Below, piece by piece: positions 53,702 through 62,656 of a DNA stretch of 64,000 bases (the first letter of the stretch is position 1; each line of letters opens with the position of its first letter). Origin of the DNA: Dyadobacter crusticola DSM 16708. Its GTDB lineage: Bacteria > Bacteroidota > Bacteroidia > Cytophagales > Spirosomataceae. Position numbers and translations under genes: made by a program. The stretch spans positions 1 through 64,000 of the forward strand of contig NZ_KL370786.1 in NCBI RefSeq assembly GCF_000701505.1. The letters run 5' to 3'. The notes under the pieces are model-generated. The model was not told the DNA's origin. It searched no databases and saw only the letters and a program-made list of their open reading frames with translations.

Positions 53702-56086
53702 ATGCATTTAACTTCTTTTTCGGGAAAATGGCGTGCTCTGCTGTTTTCTTTGGTACTGTGTCCAATGGGATTCAAAGTATTGGCGCAGCATTCCAAACTC
53801 GTCAACGAACCTGTTGATGTCAGCGGCGATTTTCGTGATTTTTCCAACACCATATTCTTTGCAGACAGTCTGGCCGCGTTTGATCCGCAAACAGGCGCGG
53901 GACAGATCAGGTGGAAGCGGCACGAAGCATTCTCCGCCCACAATTTTGACAACTCCATGCTGAGCTACAAGCGCGCTTACAGCAACGAGTTTCCTGCAAC
54001 AGAATACGCACAGGACCCGGTGCTGCCGTTTTTCATTGAATTTACCTCACCGCGCACCATTCGAATCCGTGCCAAAACGAGTACACAGAAGCAGGTTTCA
54101 GAACCGTCGCTCATGCTCTTGGGCGAACCTGCGCAGGATAAGTCGTGGAAGTACAGCAAGATCAGCGGCGGGCATCAGTATACAGGCGCGCACGGTTCTG
54201 TGACGATTTATGAAAATCCATGGAAAGTGCTTGTTCAAGATGTAAATGGTAAGGTACTAACCCAGACCCGCAGTGCTGCTGACGGCAGGGCTTCATTTAC
54301 ACCTACATTGCCCTTTTCCTTTGTACGCCGCGCATCCGATTACTCACGCAGTGTAGCCGCCGTTTTCTCGATTTCTCCCGATGAAAAAATATATGGCTGT
54401 GGCGAGTCTTTTACCAAGCTGGACAAAAACGGCCAGAAGCTGGTGCTGTGGACCCACGACCCGAATGGGGTAGAGACGCAGACCATGTACAAGCCCATCC
54501 CTTTTTACATGAGCTCGCGCGGTTATGGAATGTTCATGCACACCAGCTCACCTATTACCTGCGATTTCGGAGCCACTTATGGTGAATCGAATGCCATGCA
54601 GATCGGAGATGAAAACCTGGACCTGTTTGTGTTCCTGGGCGAGCCGAAGGAAGTACTGGACGCGTACACGGACCTGACCGGAAAAGCGCCAATGCCGCCT
54701 TTGTGGTCGTTTGGATTGTGGATGAGCCGCATTACCTACTTTTCCGAAGCGGACGGGAGAAATGTAGCAGCGAAGCTGCGCCAGAACCGGATTCCGTCGG
54801 ATGTAATCCATTTTGACACCGGCTGGTTTGAAACAGACTGGCGCTGCGACTACCGGTTTGCGCCAAAACGGTTCCAGGATCCTGCATTGATGATCACGGA
54901 TCTGAAAAAGCAGGGTTTCCACACTTCACTCTGGCAGCTGCCCTATTTTGTTCCACAAAATGTGCTTTATCCCGAGATTGTTGAAAAAGGTCTTGCAGTA
55001 AAAAATGCGAACGGTACCATTCCCTACGAAGACGCGGTGCTTGATTTTTCCAATCCCAATACCATTCAATGGTATGAAGATAAAATCTCGGGCTTGCTGA
55101 AACTGGGTGTATCGGCAATTAAGGTGGATTTTGGCGAGGCAGCGCCGTTTTCGGGCGTTTATGCATCGGGGCGCACGGGGTTTTATGAGCATAACCTATA
55201 TCCGTTGCGTTACAACAAGATCGTTTCTGATCTGACCCGCAAGCTGAATGGAGAAAACATCATTTGGGCGAGAAGTACATGGGCGGGCAGTCAGCGGTAT
55301 CCCATTCACTGGGGCGGCGATGCCGAAACGACCAACAAAGGCATGGAGGCGCAGCTGCGGGGCGGATTATCTCTCGGCTTGTCGGGCTTTACTTTCTGGA
55401 GTCACGATATTGGCGGTTTTACAATGAAAACACCGGAGGACCTGTACCGCCGCTGGCTTCCGATGGGCTTGCTGAGCTCACACACGCGCACGCACGGGCA
55501 GGCCCCCAAAGAGCCGTGGGAGTATGGTACCGAATTCCAGGACTATTTCAGAAAAGCGGTGGAGCTTAAATACAAGCTGATGCCCTACATCTACACGCAG
55601 TCCAAGCTGGCTTCCGAAAAAGGACTGCCGATGATGCGTGCATTGCTGGTGGAGTTTCCTAATGATCCCGGCGCGTGGCTTGTAGATAACCAGTATATGC
55701 TCGGCTCGGATCTGCTGGTTGCGCCGTTTTTTGAGCATGGGAAAACGCGGCAGGTTTATTTGCCCAAAGGTACTTGGGTAGATTATCAGACCAAAAAAGT
55801 ATATGCGGGCGGCTGGCACGAGATCGCGGCTGGCGAACTGGAAGTGATCCTGCTCGTCCGGGAAGGAGCAGTGCTGCCGCAGGTAAAGGTAGCGCAGTCC
55901 ACGGGCGAGATCGACTGGAACAACATTGAGCTCCTGAGTTTTGCAAATACACCGCAAAAAGCAGAAGTAAAGCTGTTTTTGCCCGGACAGGATGCCGTAA
56001 AAAGCATCGAGGTGACAAGAAAAGGTAATAAATCTGTGGTTAGCAAAGATCCTTTTGCAGGTAAAATCAAATGGGTTTTGCGTTAA
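53702..56086 (+). CDS. GH31 glycosidase, alpha-xylosidase-like
   Basis: The 794-residue protein has a Sec signal (ending about KVLAQ), an N-terminal beta domain (EKIYGCGESFTKLDKNGQKL) and a GH31 barrel. The catalytic nucleophile Asp is in IKVDFGEAAPFSG and the acid/base Asp in HWGGDAETTNKGMEAQLRGG. Segments such as FGLWMSRITYFSEADGRNVA and LSSHTRTHGQAPKEPWEYGT resemble alpha-xylosidases of the YicI type more than alpha-glucosidases. It would remove alpha-1,6-xylose from xyloglucan oligosaccharides in the periplasm. It is 28 bases after the GH44-like gene and overlaps the convergent GNAT gene by 20 bases. Substrate is inferred. Confidence 0.85.
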   Translation: MHLTSFSGKWRALLFSLVLCPMGFKVLAQHSKLVNEPVDVSGDFRDFSNTIFFADSLAAFDPQTGAGQIRWKRHEAFSAHNFDNSMLSYKRAYSNEFPATEYAQDPVLPFFIEFTSPRTIRIRAKTSTQKQVSEPSLMLLGEPAQDKSWKYSKISGGHQYTGAHGSVTIYENPWKVLVQDVNGKVLTQTRSAADGRASFTPTLPFSFVRRASDYSRSVAAVFSISPDEKIYGCGESFTKLDKNGQKLVLWTHDPNGVETQTMYKPIPFYMSSRGYGMFMHTSSPITCDFGATYGESNAMQIGDENLDLFVFLGEPKEVLDAYTDLTGKAPMPPLWSFGLWMSRITYFSEADGRNVAAKLRQNRIPSDVIHFDTGWFETDWRCDYRFAPKRFQDPALMITDLKKQGFHTSLWQLPYFVPQNVLYPEIVEKGLAVKNANGTIPYEDAVLDFSNPNTIQWYEDKISGLLKLGVSAIKVDFGEAAPFSGVYASGRTGFYEHNLYPLRYNKIVSDLTRKLNGENIIWARSTWAGSQRYPIHWGGDAETTNKGMEAQLRGGLSLGLSGFTFWSHDIGGFTMKTPEDLYRRWLPMGLLSSHTRTHGQAPKEPWEYGTEFQDYFRKAVELKYKLMPYIYTQSKLASEKGLPMMRALLVEFPNDPGAWLVDNQYMLGSDLLVAPFFEHGKTRQVYLPKGTWVDYQTKKVYAGGWHEIAAGELEVILLVREGAVLPQVKVAQSTGEIDWNNIELLSFANTPQKAEVKLFLPGQDAVKSIEVTRKGNKSVVSKDPFAGKIKWVLR

Positions 56087-56588
56087 AATGCTCGGCAGCG
56101 GAAAGTAATTTTTCCATCCGGTAATTGCTTATCTCGATGCCCCTGACCAGGTTTAAATTTGTTTTAATAATCGTAAATCTCTGCTTTTCAAAGAATGGAC
56201 GCGCAGTCAGGCTCACATCCGATGTAAGTCTGGCTGCGCCATTTTTCAGCGCCTCGGCTTCAAGCAAATTGTAGATTGCGCCTGCAACACCTTTCCGCAG
56301 GTGTAAATTGCTGGTATACATAAAGTCAATGTAGCTGCTGTCCAGCAGGGAGCCAAACCCCGCGATATCCCTCCCGATCTCTGCCACCAGAAAATACTGG
56401 TTTTCTATTGCGTCAATCCACCGCTGCTCATTGCGGATTCCCTGTTGCCAGGCTGTTCGCTGGGCTTCATCGTAGTCTTGCTTACAGGTATGCTCAATGG
56501 TTTGACAGTAAAGCTGCTGCAAAGCAGCCATATCACGCCTTCCGACCGGCCGGATTTTAATTTGATCTTGTGCAGTTTGAAACGCCAT
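56067..56588 (-). CDS. GNAT-family N-acetyltransferase
   Basis: The 173-residue protein fits a single GNAT domain: IKIRPVGRRDMAALQQLYCQ at the start, motif A region NLHLRKGVAGAIYNLLEAEA (R-K-G-V-A-G, acetyl-CoA loop) and the C-terminal part SDVSLTARPFFEKQRFTIIK. It is similar to PhnO/YafP-like acetyltransferases. Acceptor is unknown. Its 3' end overlaps that of the GH31 gene in convergent orientation. It does not belong to the polysaccharide locus. Confidence 0.88.
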   Translation of the reverse strand: MAFQTAQDQIKIRPVGRRDMAALQQLYCQTIEHTCKQDYDEAQRTAWQQGIRNEQRWIDAIENQYFLVAEIGRDIAGFGSLLDSSYIDFMYTSNLHLRKGVAGAIYNLLEAEALKNGAARLTSDVSLTARPFFEKQRFTIIKTNLNLVRGIEISNYRMEKLLSAAEHFNAKPI

Positions 56589-56743
56589 TCTTTTTCAATT
56601 TTCTCGCGAAAATAGCCAGCAGGCGTAATTACCGGAAGCAACTGCCGCCATTCTGACTAAATGGTAACACGGCGCGGCAAATAGATTTTCCGACTTCTGG
56701 ACTTATGTAGTGGTTTAAAGTTGAACAAATAGATTACTTCGTC

Positions 56744-56974
56744 ATGTCATTTCAGGGATATTTAAAAACGATCAAAGCAAAGACAGGAAAAGGCCCGGCG
56801 GACTTCCGGCAGCTGGCTCAGGAAAAGGGTTTTACAAGCGACGGTGTATTAAAAAGCGAAGTCAAAGCCGGTGAAATAACCAAGTGGCTCGCCGAAGATT
56901 TCTCCCTCGGGCAGGGACACGCAATGGCGATCTATGCGTTGCTGAAAGGCATTAAGAATGAAGATAGTGAATAG
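56744..56974 (+). CDS. DUF4287 domain protein
   Basis: The 76-residue protein is a complete DUF4287 domain: MSFQGYLKTIKAKTGKGPAD, FRQLAQEKGF, VKAGEITKWLAEDFSLGQGH, AMAIYALLKG. Such small helical proteins occur alone or fused to DUF5655; the function is unknown. ATG 56744 is preceded by a spaced AT-rich region. It is divergent from the GNAT gene and is 91 bases before the propeller gene. Confidence 0.85.
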   Translation: MSFQGYLKTIKAKTGKGPADFRQLAQEKGFTSDGVLKSEVKAGEITKWLAEDFSLGQGHAMAIYALLKGIKNEDSE

Positions 56975-57065
56975 GTGAGAGGTATCTCAACCCGTAAAGA
57001 GTTAGCGGTTTATAGAAACGGGTTCGCCGTTTTGGAATAACAGCTCATCTTCAACGATAAATCAA

Positions 57066-58532
57066 ATGGAGGCAAATGTCTGTAAATCAACAATGCGGCT
57101 CCTGATCGCCACGGTTCTCTTCATTTTGTTGGTGCCCTGCCCTGGGTATTCGCAGCACGAGGCAGATCATTGGTTTTTCGGCAGGGGTGTTGGTCTTTCA
57201 TTTGCAACGGGCAAGCCAATGCCGGTTTATGGTAGCCCTATCAAGCATGTCGAAGGTACTGCGGTTGCGTCGGATTCAAAGTCGGGGAAGCTTTTGTTTT
57301 ATACAGATGGAAGAACTGTCTGGAATGCGGCTCATGAGTTAATGAGCAATGGCGAGGGACTTGCTGGTAGTTTTACGTCAGCACAATCGGCACTTGTGCT
57401 GCCTTATCCTTCCAAGCCCGGGCTTTTTTATCTCTTTACCACCAGGTCTTACGCCGACAATAAGGGTGGTTTAGCCTACTCAATTGTCGACATGCACCAG
57501 TCTGAAAGAATGGGCGCCGTTGCAGCCGACAGGAAGAACATCCCACTCGAAAAATTTGGTTCCGAAAAGCTCACGGCTGTTCAGCATGCTAATAAGAGGG
57601 ATTTTTGGCTGATTTCACATAAGTGGGATAGCGACATTTTCCTGGTTTATCTGGTTTCTCCTTCCGGGATCTCGCCCGCTAAAGAAAATCAAATTGGTAC
57701 AGTCCACAAGAAAGCAGGCCCTGACTCCGACCATTACATTGGTGAGGAGCTGGGTAGCCTGAAAGCTTCACCGAACGGACGGTTGCTGGCAGCGGCTGTT
57801 TTCGGGCAGGAAAGCAGGCCTTTTGAACTGTATGATTTTGACAATCAAACCGGAACAATCTCGAACTTTCGAAGTTTGGGTAATTTTGCAGAACAGTACA
57901 GCCTCTCATTTTCACCTGATAATTCTAAATTATACCTGTCGCTCTTCAATGATCACGGCGCTTTTCAGTTTGATTTAAAAAAGCCAAATACTTCTCCATC
58001 GCAAATTCTCAGTCCGGACATAAAGAACGATAATCCAACTTACGTGGGCGGCTCCATGCAGCTTGGGCCTGATGGAAAGTTGTACATGGCCTGCATTGAC
58101 CGTACAGGCTTGCTGGTAATCAATTCTCCCAACAGTAACATTGGTAACATCGATGTAAATGAACTTCATTTGGATTTGAAAGGCGGAAGGATATATCAAG
58201 GCTTGCCCAACTTTTTACAGTCAACATTTAATACCTCTCCGGAGCTGCCTTATAGCCCGGAAACTTCCGACTGTGGCCAGGATTTGCTCGTATTTCCTAA
58301 TCCTTTGATAGGGAACAAGTTCACAGTTCAAATGGACAGCGCAGCCTGGCGACCGGCTTGCAAGCTCCTCCGGTTTAAAGCATATGTGGTTTCCGGTACT
58401 GAGCTGCTTTCAACAGATTATCAGATTAACGACAATTTCGAGGTCGACGCCACTTTCTGGCCGGCTGGATTATACATCCTGGTTTTCGAATACCCCCATA
58501 AAAGCGTGATCAGAAAGCTGGTGCGATTGTAA
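57066..58532 (+). CDS. Secreted beta-propeller protein with C-terminal sorting-like domain
   Basis: The 488-residue protein has a Sec signal ending CPGYSQ (alternative start ATG 57093). It opens with ADHWFFGRGVGLSFATGKPM, GTAVASDSKSGKLLFYTDGR and TVWNAAHELMSNGEG, the typical opening of a WD40-like propeller found in Bacteroidota surface and gliding-associated proteins. Blades continue (LGSLKASPNGRLLAAAVFGQ; YSLSFSPDNSKLYLSLFN). The last 80 residues (DLLVFPNPLIGNKFTVQMDS to KSVIRKLVRL) have the layout of a T9SS sorting domain, although less canonical than in other proteins here. The role is unknown. The xanthine-oxidase-type operon starts downstream. Confidence 0.75.
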   Translation: MEANVCKSTMRLLIATVLFILLVPCPGYSQHEADHWFFGRGVGLSFATGKPMPVYGSPIKHVEGTAVASDSKSGKLLFYTDGRTVWNAAHELMSNGEGLAGSFTSAQSALVLPYPSKPGLFYLFTTRSYADNKGGLAYSIVDMHQSERMGAVAADRKNIPLEKFGSEKLTAVQHANKRDFWLISHKWDSDIFLVYLVSPSGISPAKENQIGTVHKKAGPDSDHYIGEELGSLKASPNGRLLAAAVFGQESRPFELYDFDNQTGTISNFRSLGNFAEQYSLSFSPDNSKLYLSLFNDHGAFQFDLKKPNTSPSQILSPDIKNDNPTYVGGSMQLGPDGKLYMACIDRTGLLVINSPNSNIGNIDVNELHLDLKGGRIYQGLPNFLQSTFNTSPELPYSPETSDCGQDLLVFPNPLIGNKFTVQMDSAAWRPACKLLRFKAYVVSGTELLSTDYQINDNFEVDATFWPAGLYILVFEYPHKSVIRKLVRL

Positions 58533-58655
58533 GCTGGCGCGATCTTTTTATCCCTCTGTTTCCGTGCCGCAAGGTACTCTCGTGCCTGGTTCCGGCACCT
58601 GCCTCTCCCATTGATTCCAAAACTTACACTTCGTCTTCATCCAAACAGCGTTTTT

Positions 58656-59333
58656 ATGAGCAAAAAATTAACCAGCGATTCGCCGGATCTATCCAGATCG
58701 GATCTGTCCAGACCGGATCTATCCAGAAGTGAACGGGAGCATGATTCCAGACGTGACTTTCTTAAAAAATCTTCTATTCTAACTGCCATAGCGGTTGCAC
58801 CATCTGCCGTTGTCAAAGCGGCTGAGTACGGTCTGGGTGGGAAAATCGCGGAGGCATTTGAAACAATGCCCGTCAATATGACCGTGAATGGCGTCAAAAA
58901 GCAACTTGCGCTTGAACCGCGGGCAACACTTTTGGATGTGCTCCGGGAGCAGCTGGATCTGACTGGGACCAAAAAAGGCTGTGATTACGGCCAGTGCGGC
59001 GCATGTACGGTGCATGTGGACGGTCAGCGGGTACTTTCGTGCCTGAGTCTGGCTGTGATGCTGGAAGGAAAGGAAGTCACTACCATTGAGGGACTGGCGA
59101 AAGGGGAGGAGCTGCATCCTATGCAACAGGCATTTATCAAGCACGATGGGTTTCAATGCGGGTATTGTACGCCCGGGCAGATCATGTCTGCCATCGGGTG
59201 CATCAAAGAGGGGCACGCTGAAAATGACGATGATATCAGGGAATATATGAGTGGAAATATCTGCCGGTGCGGGGCTTATCCCAACATTGTCAATGCAATT
59301 AAGGAAGTGAAAAACGGAGGGCTGAAATCATGA
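58656..59333 (+). CDS. paoA: 2Fe-2S subunit of periplasmic molybdenum aldehyde oxidoreductase (PaoA-like)
   Basis: I choose ATG 58656, giving 225 residues. The N-terminus has three DLSRx repeats, then a Tat signal (SRRDFLKKSSILTAIAVAPS), so the folded complex is exported. The mature part has both [2Fe-2S] domains: plant-type GCDYGQCGACTVHVDGQRVLSC and the helical CGYCTPGQIM, ICRCGAYPNIVNAI. The order small, FAD, molybdenum subunit and the Tat signal on the small subunit are as in PaoABC (YagTSR) of E. coli, which detoxifies aromatic aldehydes. It overlaps the FAD subunit gene by 4 bases. Confidence 0.88.
   Translation: MSKKLTSDSPDLSRSDLSRPDLSRSEREHDSRRDFLKKSSILTAIAVAPSAVVKAAEYGLGGKIAEAFETMPVNMTVNGVKKQLALEPRATLLDVLREQLDLTGTKKGCDYGQCGACTVHVDGQRVLSCLSLAVMLEGKEVTTIEGLAKGEELHPMQQAFIKHDGFQCGYCTPGQIMSAIGCIKEGHAENDDDIREYMSGNICRCGAYPNIVNAIKEVKNGGLKS
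58686..58730 (+). repeat. Three 15-base repeats in the Tat leader
   Basis: GATCTATCCAGATCG and two near-copies encode DLSRS-DLSRP-DLSRS ahead of the twin-arginine motif. Differences are single bases. The block lengthens the n-region without changing frame. Confidence 0.85.
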
Positions 59334-60313
59334 TACAATTCCAATACGAACGCGTTACAACCTCCAAGGCGGCAGTGAGCGCATTGTCAAACAGTGCGAA
59401 TGCAAAATTCATTGCAGGCGGTACAAACCTGGTGGACCTGATGAAGCGGAATGTCATGTCGCCCAGAAAGCTGATCGACATCAACGGTGTTCCCCTGAAA
59501 CAGATCGAGCAAAAGAACGGGAAAGTTACCATTGGCGCTTTGGCGCTCAACGGGCAGGTCGCCGATAACAAGCTGATCCTGGAAAAGCACCCGCTGCTGT
59601 CGCAGGCATTAAATGCAGGTGCTTCCGCGCAGATCAGGAATATGGCAACTGTGGGCGGGAATATGATGCAGCGCACACGTTGTCACTATTTTTATGATAC
59701 CGCGCTTCCATGCAACAAGCGCGAGCCGGGCAGCGGCTGCGGAGCTTTGCAGGGTTTCAACCGGATGCATGCCGTTTTTGGCGCCAGTGAACATTGCATT
59801 GCAGTTCACCCGAGCGACATGAGCGTGGCGCTGGTGGCACTGGATGCAACTGTGCTGGTGAGCGGGCCGAAAGGCGAAAGGCGCATTCCGTTTGCAGAAT
59901 TTCACCGTCTACCGGGCGATCATCCCGAAAAAGATACCAATCTGCAACCCGGCGAGCTGATCACCGCCATTGAAATCCCCGATAATGTTTTCAACAAAAA
60001 CGCGCATTATTACAAAGTGCGGGACAGGGCTTCCTATGCATTTGCATTAGTATCCGTGGCAGCTGCCCTTGATGTAAATGGAGGTACAATCAGGGAAGCC
60101 AGGCTGGCAATGGGCGGAGTAGCGCACAAGCCCTGGCGGTTGACGGAGGCAGAAAAATCGCTGGCCGGGAAACCGCTCAACGAGGAGAGTTTCCGGCAGG
60201 CAGCAACGATAGCAATGCAGGGCGCGAAAGCATACAAATACAATGCTTTTAAGCTCAAATTGGGTGAAAACGTGATTGTGGAAGCATTAAAACAAGCTGC
60301 TCAGAAGGCGTAA
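59330..60313 (+). CDS. paoB: FAD-binding subunit of molybdenum aldehyde oxidoreductase (PaoB-like)
   Basis: The 327-residue protein has the FAD-binding domain of the xanthine dehydrogenase family (FIAGGTNLVDLMKRNVMSPR; AQIRNMATVGGNMMQRTRCH) and the C-terminal CO_dh_flav domain (LAMGGVAHKPWRLTEAEKSL). Cysteines in RTRCHYFYDTALPCNK, GSGCGALQG and SEHCIAVHPSD match the extra [4Fe-4S] site known in PaoB. It is translationally coupled to paoA (ATGA) and lies 21 bases before paoC. It passes electrons between the molybdenum site and acceptor through FAD. Confidence 0.9.
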   Translation: MIQFQYERVTTSKAAVSALSNSANAKFIAGGTNLVDLMKRNVMSPRKLIDINGVPLKQIEQKNGKVTIGALALNGQVADNKLILEKHPLLSQALNAGASAQIRNMATVGGNMMQRTRCHYFYDTALPCNKREPGSGCGALQGFNRMHAVFGASEHCIAVHPSDMSVALVALDATVLVSGPKGERRIPFAEFHRLPGDHPEKDTNLQPGELITAIEIPDNVFNKNAHYYKVRDRASYAFALVSVAAALDVNGGTIREARLAMGGVAHKPWRLTEAEKSLAGKPLNEESFRQAATIAMQGAKAYKYNAFKLKLGENVIVEALKQAAQKA

Positions 60314-60334
60314 GCGGTTCCTAAAACAAAGAAC

Positions 60335-62593
60335 ATGATGGAAGAATCATTTTTCGATAAGAAAGACTATAAACCGCTGGACAGGGTAGACGGTCGCCTG
60401 AAAGTGACAGGCGCGGCCAGATACTCCGCCGAATACAACCTGCCCAACCTCGCCCACGCTGTACTGGTAAGCAGCAGCATTGCAAAAGGTTCTATCAAAA
60501 GCATCGATTCAAAAGCTGCCGAGCGTGCGCCTGGGGTGATCGCGGTGATCTCTCACGTGAACGCGATTAAGGTTCCGGGCTACCAGTCCAATGACGGGCA
60601 TCCTTCGGAGCCACCGGTCGGAGGGCAGCCGCTGCGTGTTTTTATTGATAATAAAATACATTCAAACGGACAGCCCGTTGTAGTAGTTGTGGCAAATACT
60701 CTGGAAAAAGCCCAGCACGCGGCAACGCTGGTGAAAATCCAATATAATAAAGAGCAGCACAAGACTGATTTTGATTCGAATGTAAAAAGCGCGGTACTGC
60801 CGGGGCAGGCGAAGAAAAACCCGAAATCGCCAACAGCCGACTACGACAGAGGGGTTGCAGATGCGTTCCAAACTGCGCCATTCAAAGTAGAGGCAGAGTA
60901 CGTTTTGCCAACAGAAGTGCATAACCCAATGGAGTTGCAGGCTATCACCGCGCATTGGGAAGCAGATGACAAGCTGACGATCTACGATAAAGTGCAGGGT
61001 ACAAAGCCTACCCAGGCGAATTTTGCCAAAGAATGGAAGATACCCGAGCAGAACGTGAAGGTAATTGCCACTTTCGTCGGCGGTGCATTCGGGAATGGTT
61101 TGCACAACTGGCCCCACGAAACGGCCGCCATTATCGCCGCAAAACAGGTAAAGAGGCCGGTAAAGCTGGTTCTGACACGTGAGCAGATGTTTACGATGGT
61201 AGGGTACCGCCCCCGTACCTGGCAGAAGATAGAAATGGGTGCGACAAAGGATGGAAAGCTGGTGGCCATCAATCATCACTCGATTGGTCAGACATCCAGT
61301 TACGAGGAGTTTACCGAATCGACATTGCAGCAAACGCGCATGATGTACGCTTCGCCCAATGTGAGCACGCGCTACCGCATTCTGCCGCTCAACGTAGCTA
61401 CACCTATCTGGATGCGCGGCCCCGGAGAGGCAACGGGCGCTTTCGCACTGGAATCGGCAATGGACGAAATGGCGCATGCGATCGGAATGGACCCGGTTGA
61501 TTTCAGGCTCAGTAACTATACCGAAACTGATCCCGACAAAAACATGCCGTGGTCAACCAAGTACATGCGGGAATGTTACGAGGAGGGAAAAAAGCGGATT
61601 GGCTGGAATAAGAGGAAGATGCAGCCCGGCTCGGTCCGTGATGGGGAGTGGCTGGTAGGCTACGGAATGGGGACAGGTACTTTCGGGGCAAACCGCAACG
61701 CGGCTACCGTCAGAGCTGAGCTGGATATGGACGGTAACCTGGTTATGCAATGCGCTATTACAGATATAGGCCCGGGAACCGGCACCGCAATGGTGCAGAT
61801 CGCCTCCGACAGGACAGGTATCCCTACTGAAAGGATTGTTTTTCAGCTGGGTAGCTCCGAATTCCCGAAAGCCGGCAACCAGGGCGGCTCTTCTACGGTA
61901 AACAGCGTAGGGCCGGCTGTGCAGGCTGCTTGTGACGCGCTCAAACAGCAGCTGATCACAATGGCGGCTGCGACTTCAGAGAGTGATTCAGCTTTCAGAA
62001 ATGCTGCCGCAGGTGACCTGATGCTGGACGATGGGCAGCTGCGCCTTGGAGGGAAATCCGGGAAAAAGGTGACGATCAAGGATCTTTTTAAACAAAATAA
62101 CATCAGCAAAATAGAGGCAACACAGGAGTCCAAACCTGATGATAACCGGACTAAATATTCGATGTACGCCTTTTCAATGCACTTTGCGGAGGTTCATGTG
62201 CATCCGTTTACAGGGCAGGTCAGGGTTAAGAAAATTGTTTGCTGCGCAGATGCAGGTACGATCGTTAGTCCAAAGACTGCTGCCAGTCAGATGATCGGCG
62301 GCGCAACAGGCGGGATCGGAATGGCGCTGACGGAGGATGCGGTGATGGACCATCGTTTCGGTCGTTATGTGACCAAAGATTTTGCAGATTACCACGTACC
62401 GGTACATGCCGACGTGCCCGATATCGACGTATATTTTGTTAATAAACCCGATCTGCTGGCTGATTCGGTCGGCAGTAAGGGACTTGGGGAAATCGCGATC
62501 ATCGGTGTCGCGCCTGCCATTGCGAATGCAGTTTTCAATGCAACCGGCAAGCGAATCCGTGAGCTGCCGATTACACCGGACAAATTGATCTGA
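60335..62593 (+). CDS. paoC: Molybdopterin subunit of aldehyde oxidoreductase (PaoC-like)
   Basis: The 752-residue protein is a xanthine dehydrogenase-type large subunit: DRVDGRLKVTGAARYSAEYN, VGGAFGNGLHNWPHETAAII and MRGPGEATGAFALESAMDEM. The active-site Glu is in DSVGSKGLGEIAIIGVAPAI. PaoC has no signal of its own; it would be carried through Tat by the PaoA partner. It binds molybdopterin cytosine dinucleotide in the E. coli homologue. Cofactor maturation genes (moc, XdhC/PaoD) are not in the window. A perfect 17-base terminator hairpin follows the stop. Confidence 0.92.
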   Translation: MMEESFFDKKDYKPLDRVDGRLKVTGAARYSAEYNLPNLAHAVLVSSSIAKGSIKSIDSKAAERAPGVIAVISHVNAIKVPGYQSNDGHPSEPPVGGQPLRVFIDNKIHSNGQPVVVVVANTLEKAQHAATLVKIQYNKEQHKTDFDSNVKSAVLPGQAKKNPKSPTADYDRGVADAFQTAPFKVEAEYVLPTEVHNPMELQAITAHWEADDKLTIYDKVQGTKPTQANFAKEWKIPEQNVKVIATFVGGAFGNGLHNWPHETAAIIAAKQVKRPVKLVLTREQMFTMVGYRPRTWQKIEMGATKDGKLVAINHHSIGQTSSYEEFTESTLQQTRMMYASPNVSTRYRILPLNVATPIWMRGPGEATGAFALESAMDEMAHAIGMDPVDFRLSNYTETDPDKNMPWSTKYMRECYEEGKKRIGWNKRKMQPGSVRDGEWLVGYGMGTGTFGANRNAATVRAELDMDGNLVMQCAITDIGPGTGTAMVQIASDRTGIPTERIVFQLGSSEFPKAGNQGGSSTVNSVGPAVQAACDALKQQLITMAAATSESDSAFRNAAAGDLMLDDGQLRLGGKSGKKVTIKDLFKQNNISKIEATQESKPDDNRTKYSMYAFSMHFAEVHVHPFTGQVRVKKIVCCADAGTIVSPKTAASQMIGGATGGIGMALTEDAVMDHRFGRYVTKDFADYHVPVHADVPDIDVYFVNKPDLLADSVGSKGLGEIAIIGVAPAIANAVFNATGKRIRELPITPDKLI

Positions 62594-62594
62594 A

Positions 62595-62636
62595 AACCAA
62601 GAAGAGACGGGCAGCGATACCCGTCTCTTCTTGGTT
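62595..62636. terminator. Bidirectional terminator hairpin
   Basis: AACCAAGAAGAGACGGG (62595-62611) is perfectly inverted at 62620-62636 with an 8-base loop. It lies between the convergent paoC and SDR genes and is suited to end both transcripts. Confidence 0.85.
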
Positions 62637-62656
62637 AATACAAAATGAATGCAGCT

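Noticed and set aside
60662..61477. 271-residue minus-strand ORF inside paoC
   Set aside because: Shadow of the molybdopterin subunit, whose motifs are continuous on the plus strand.
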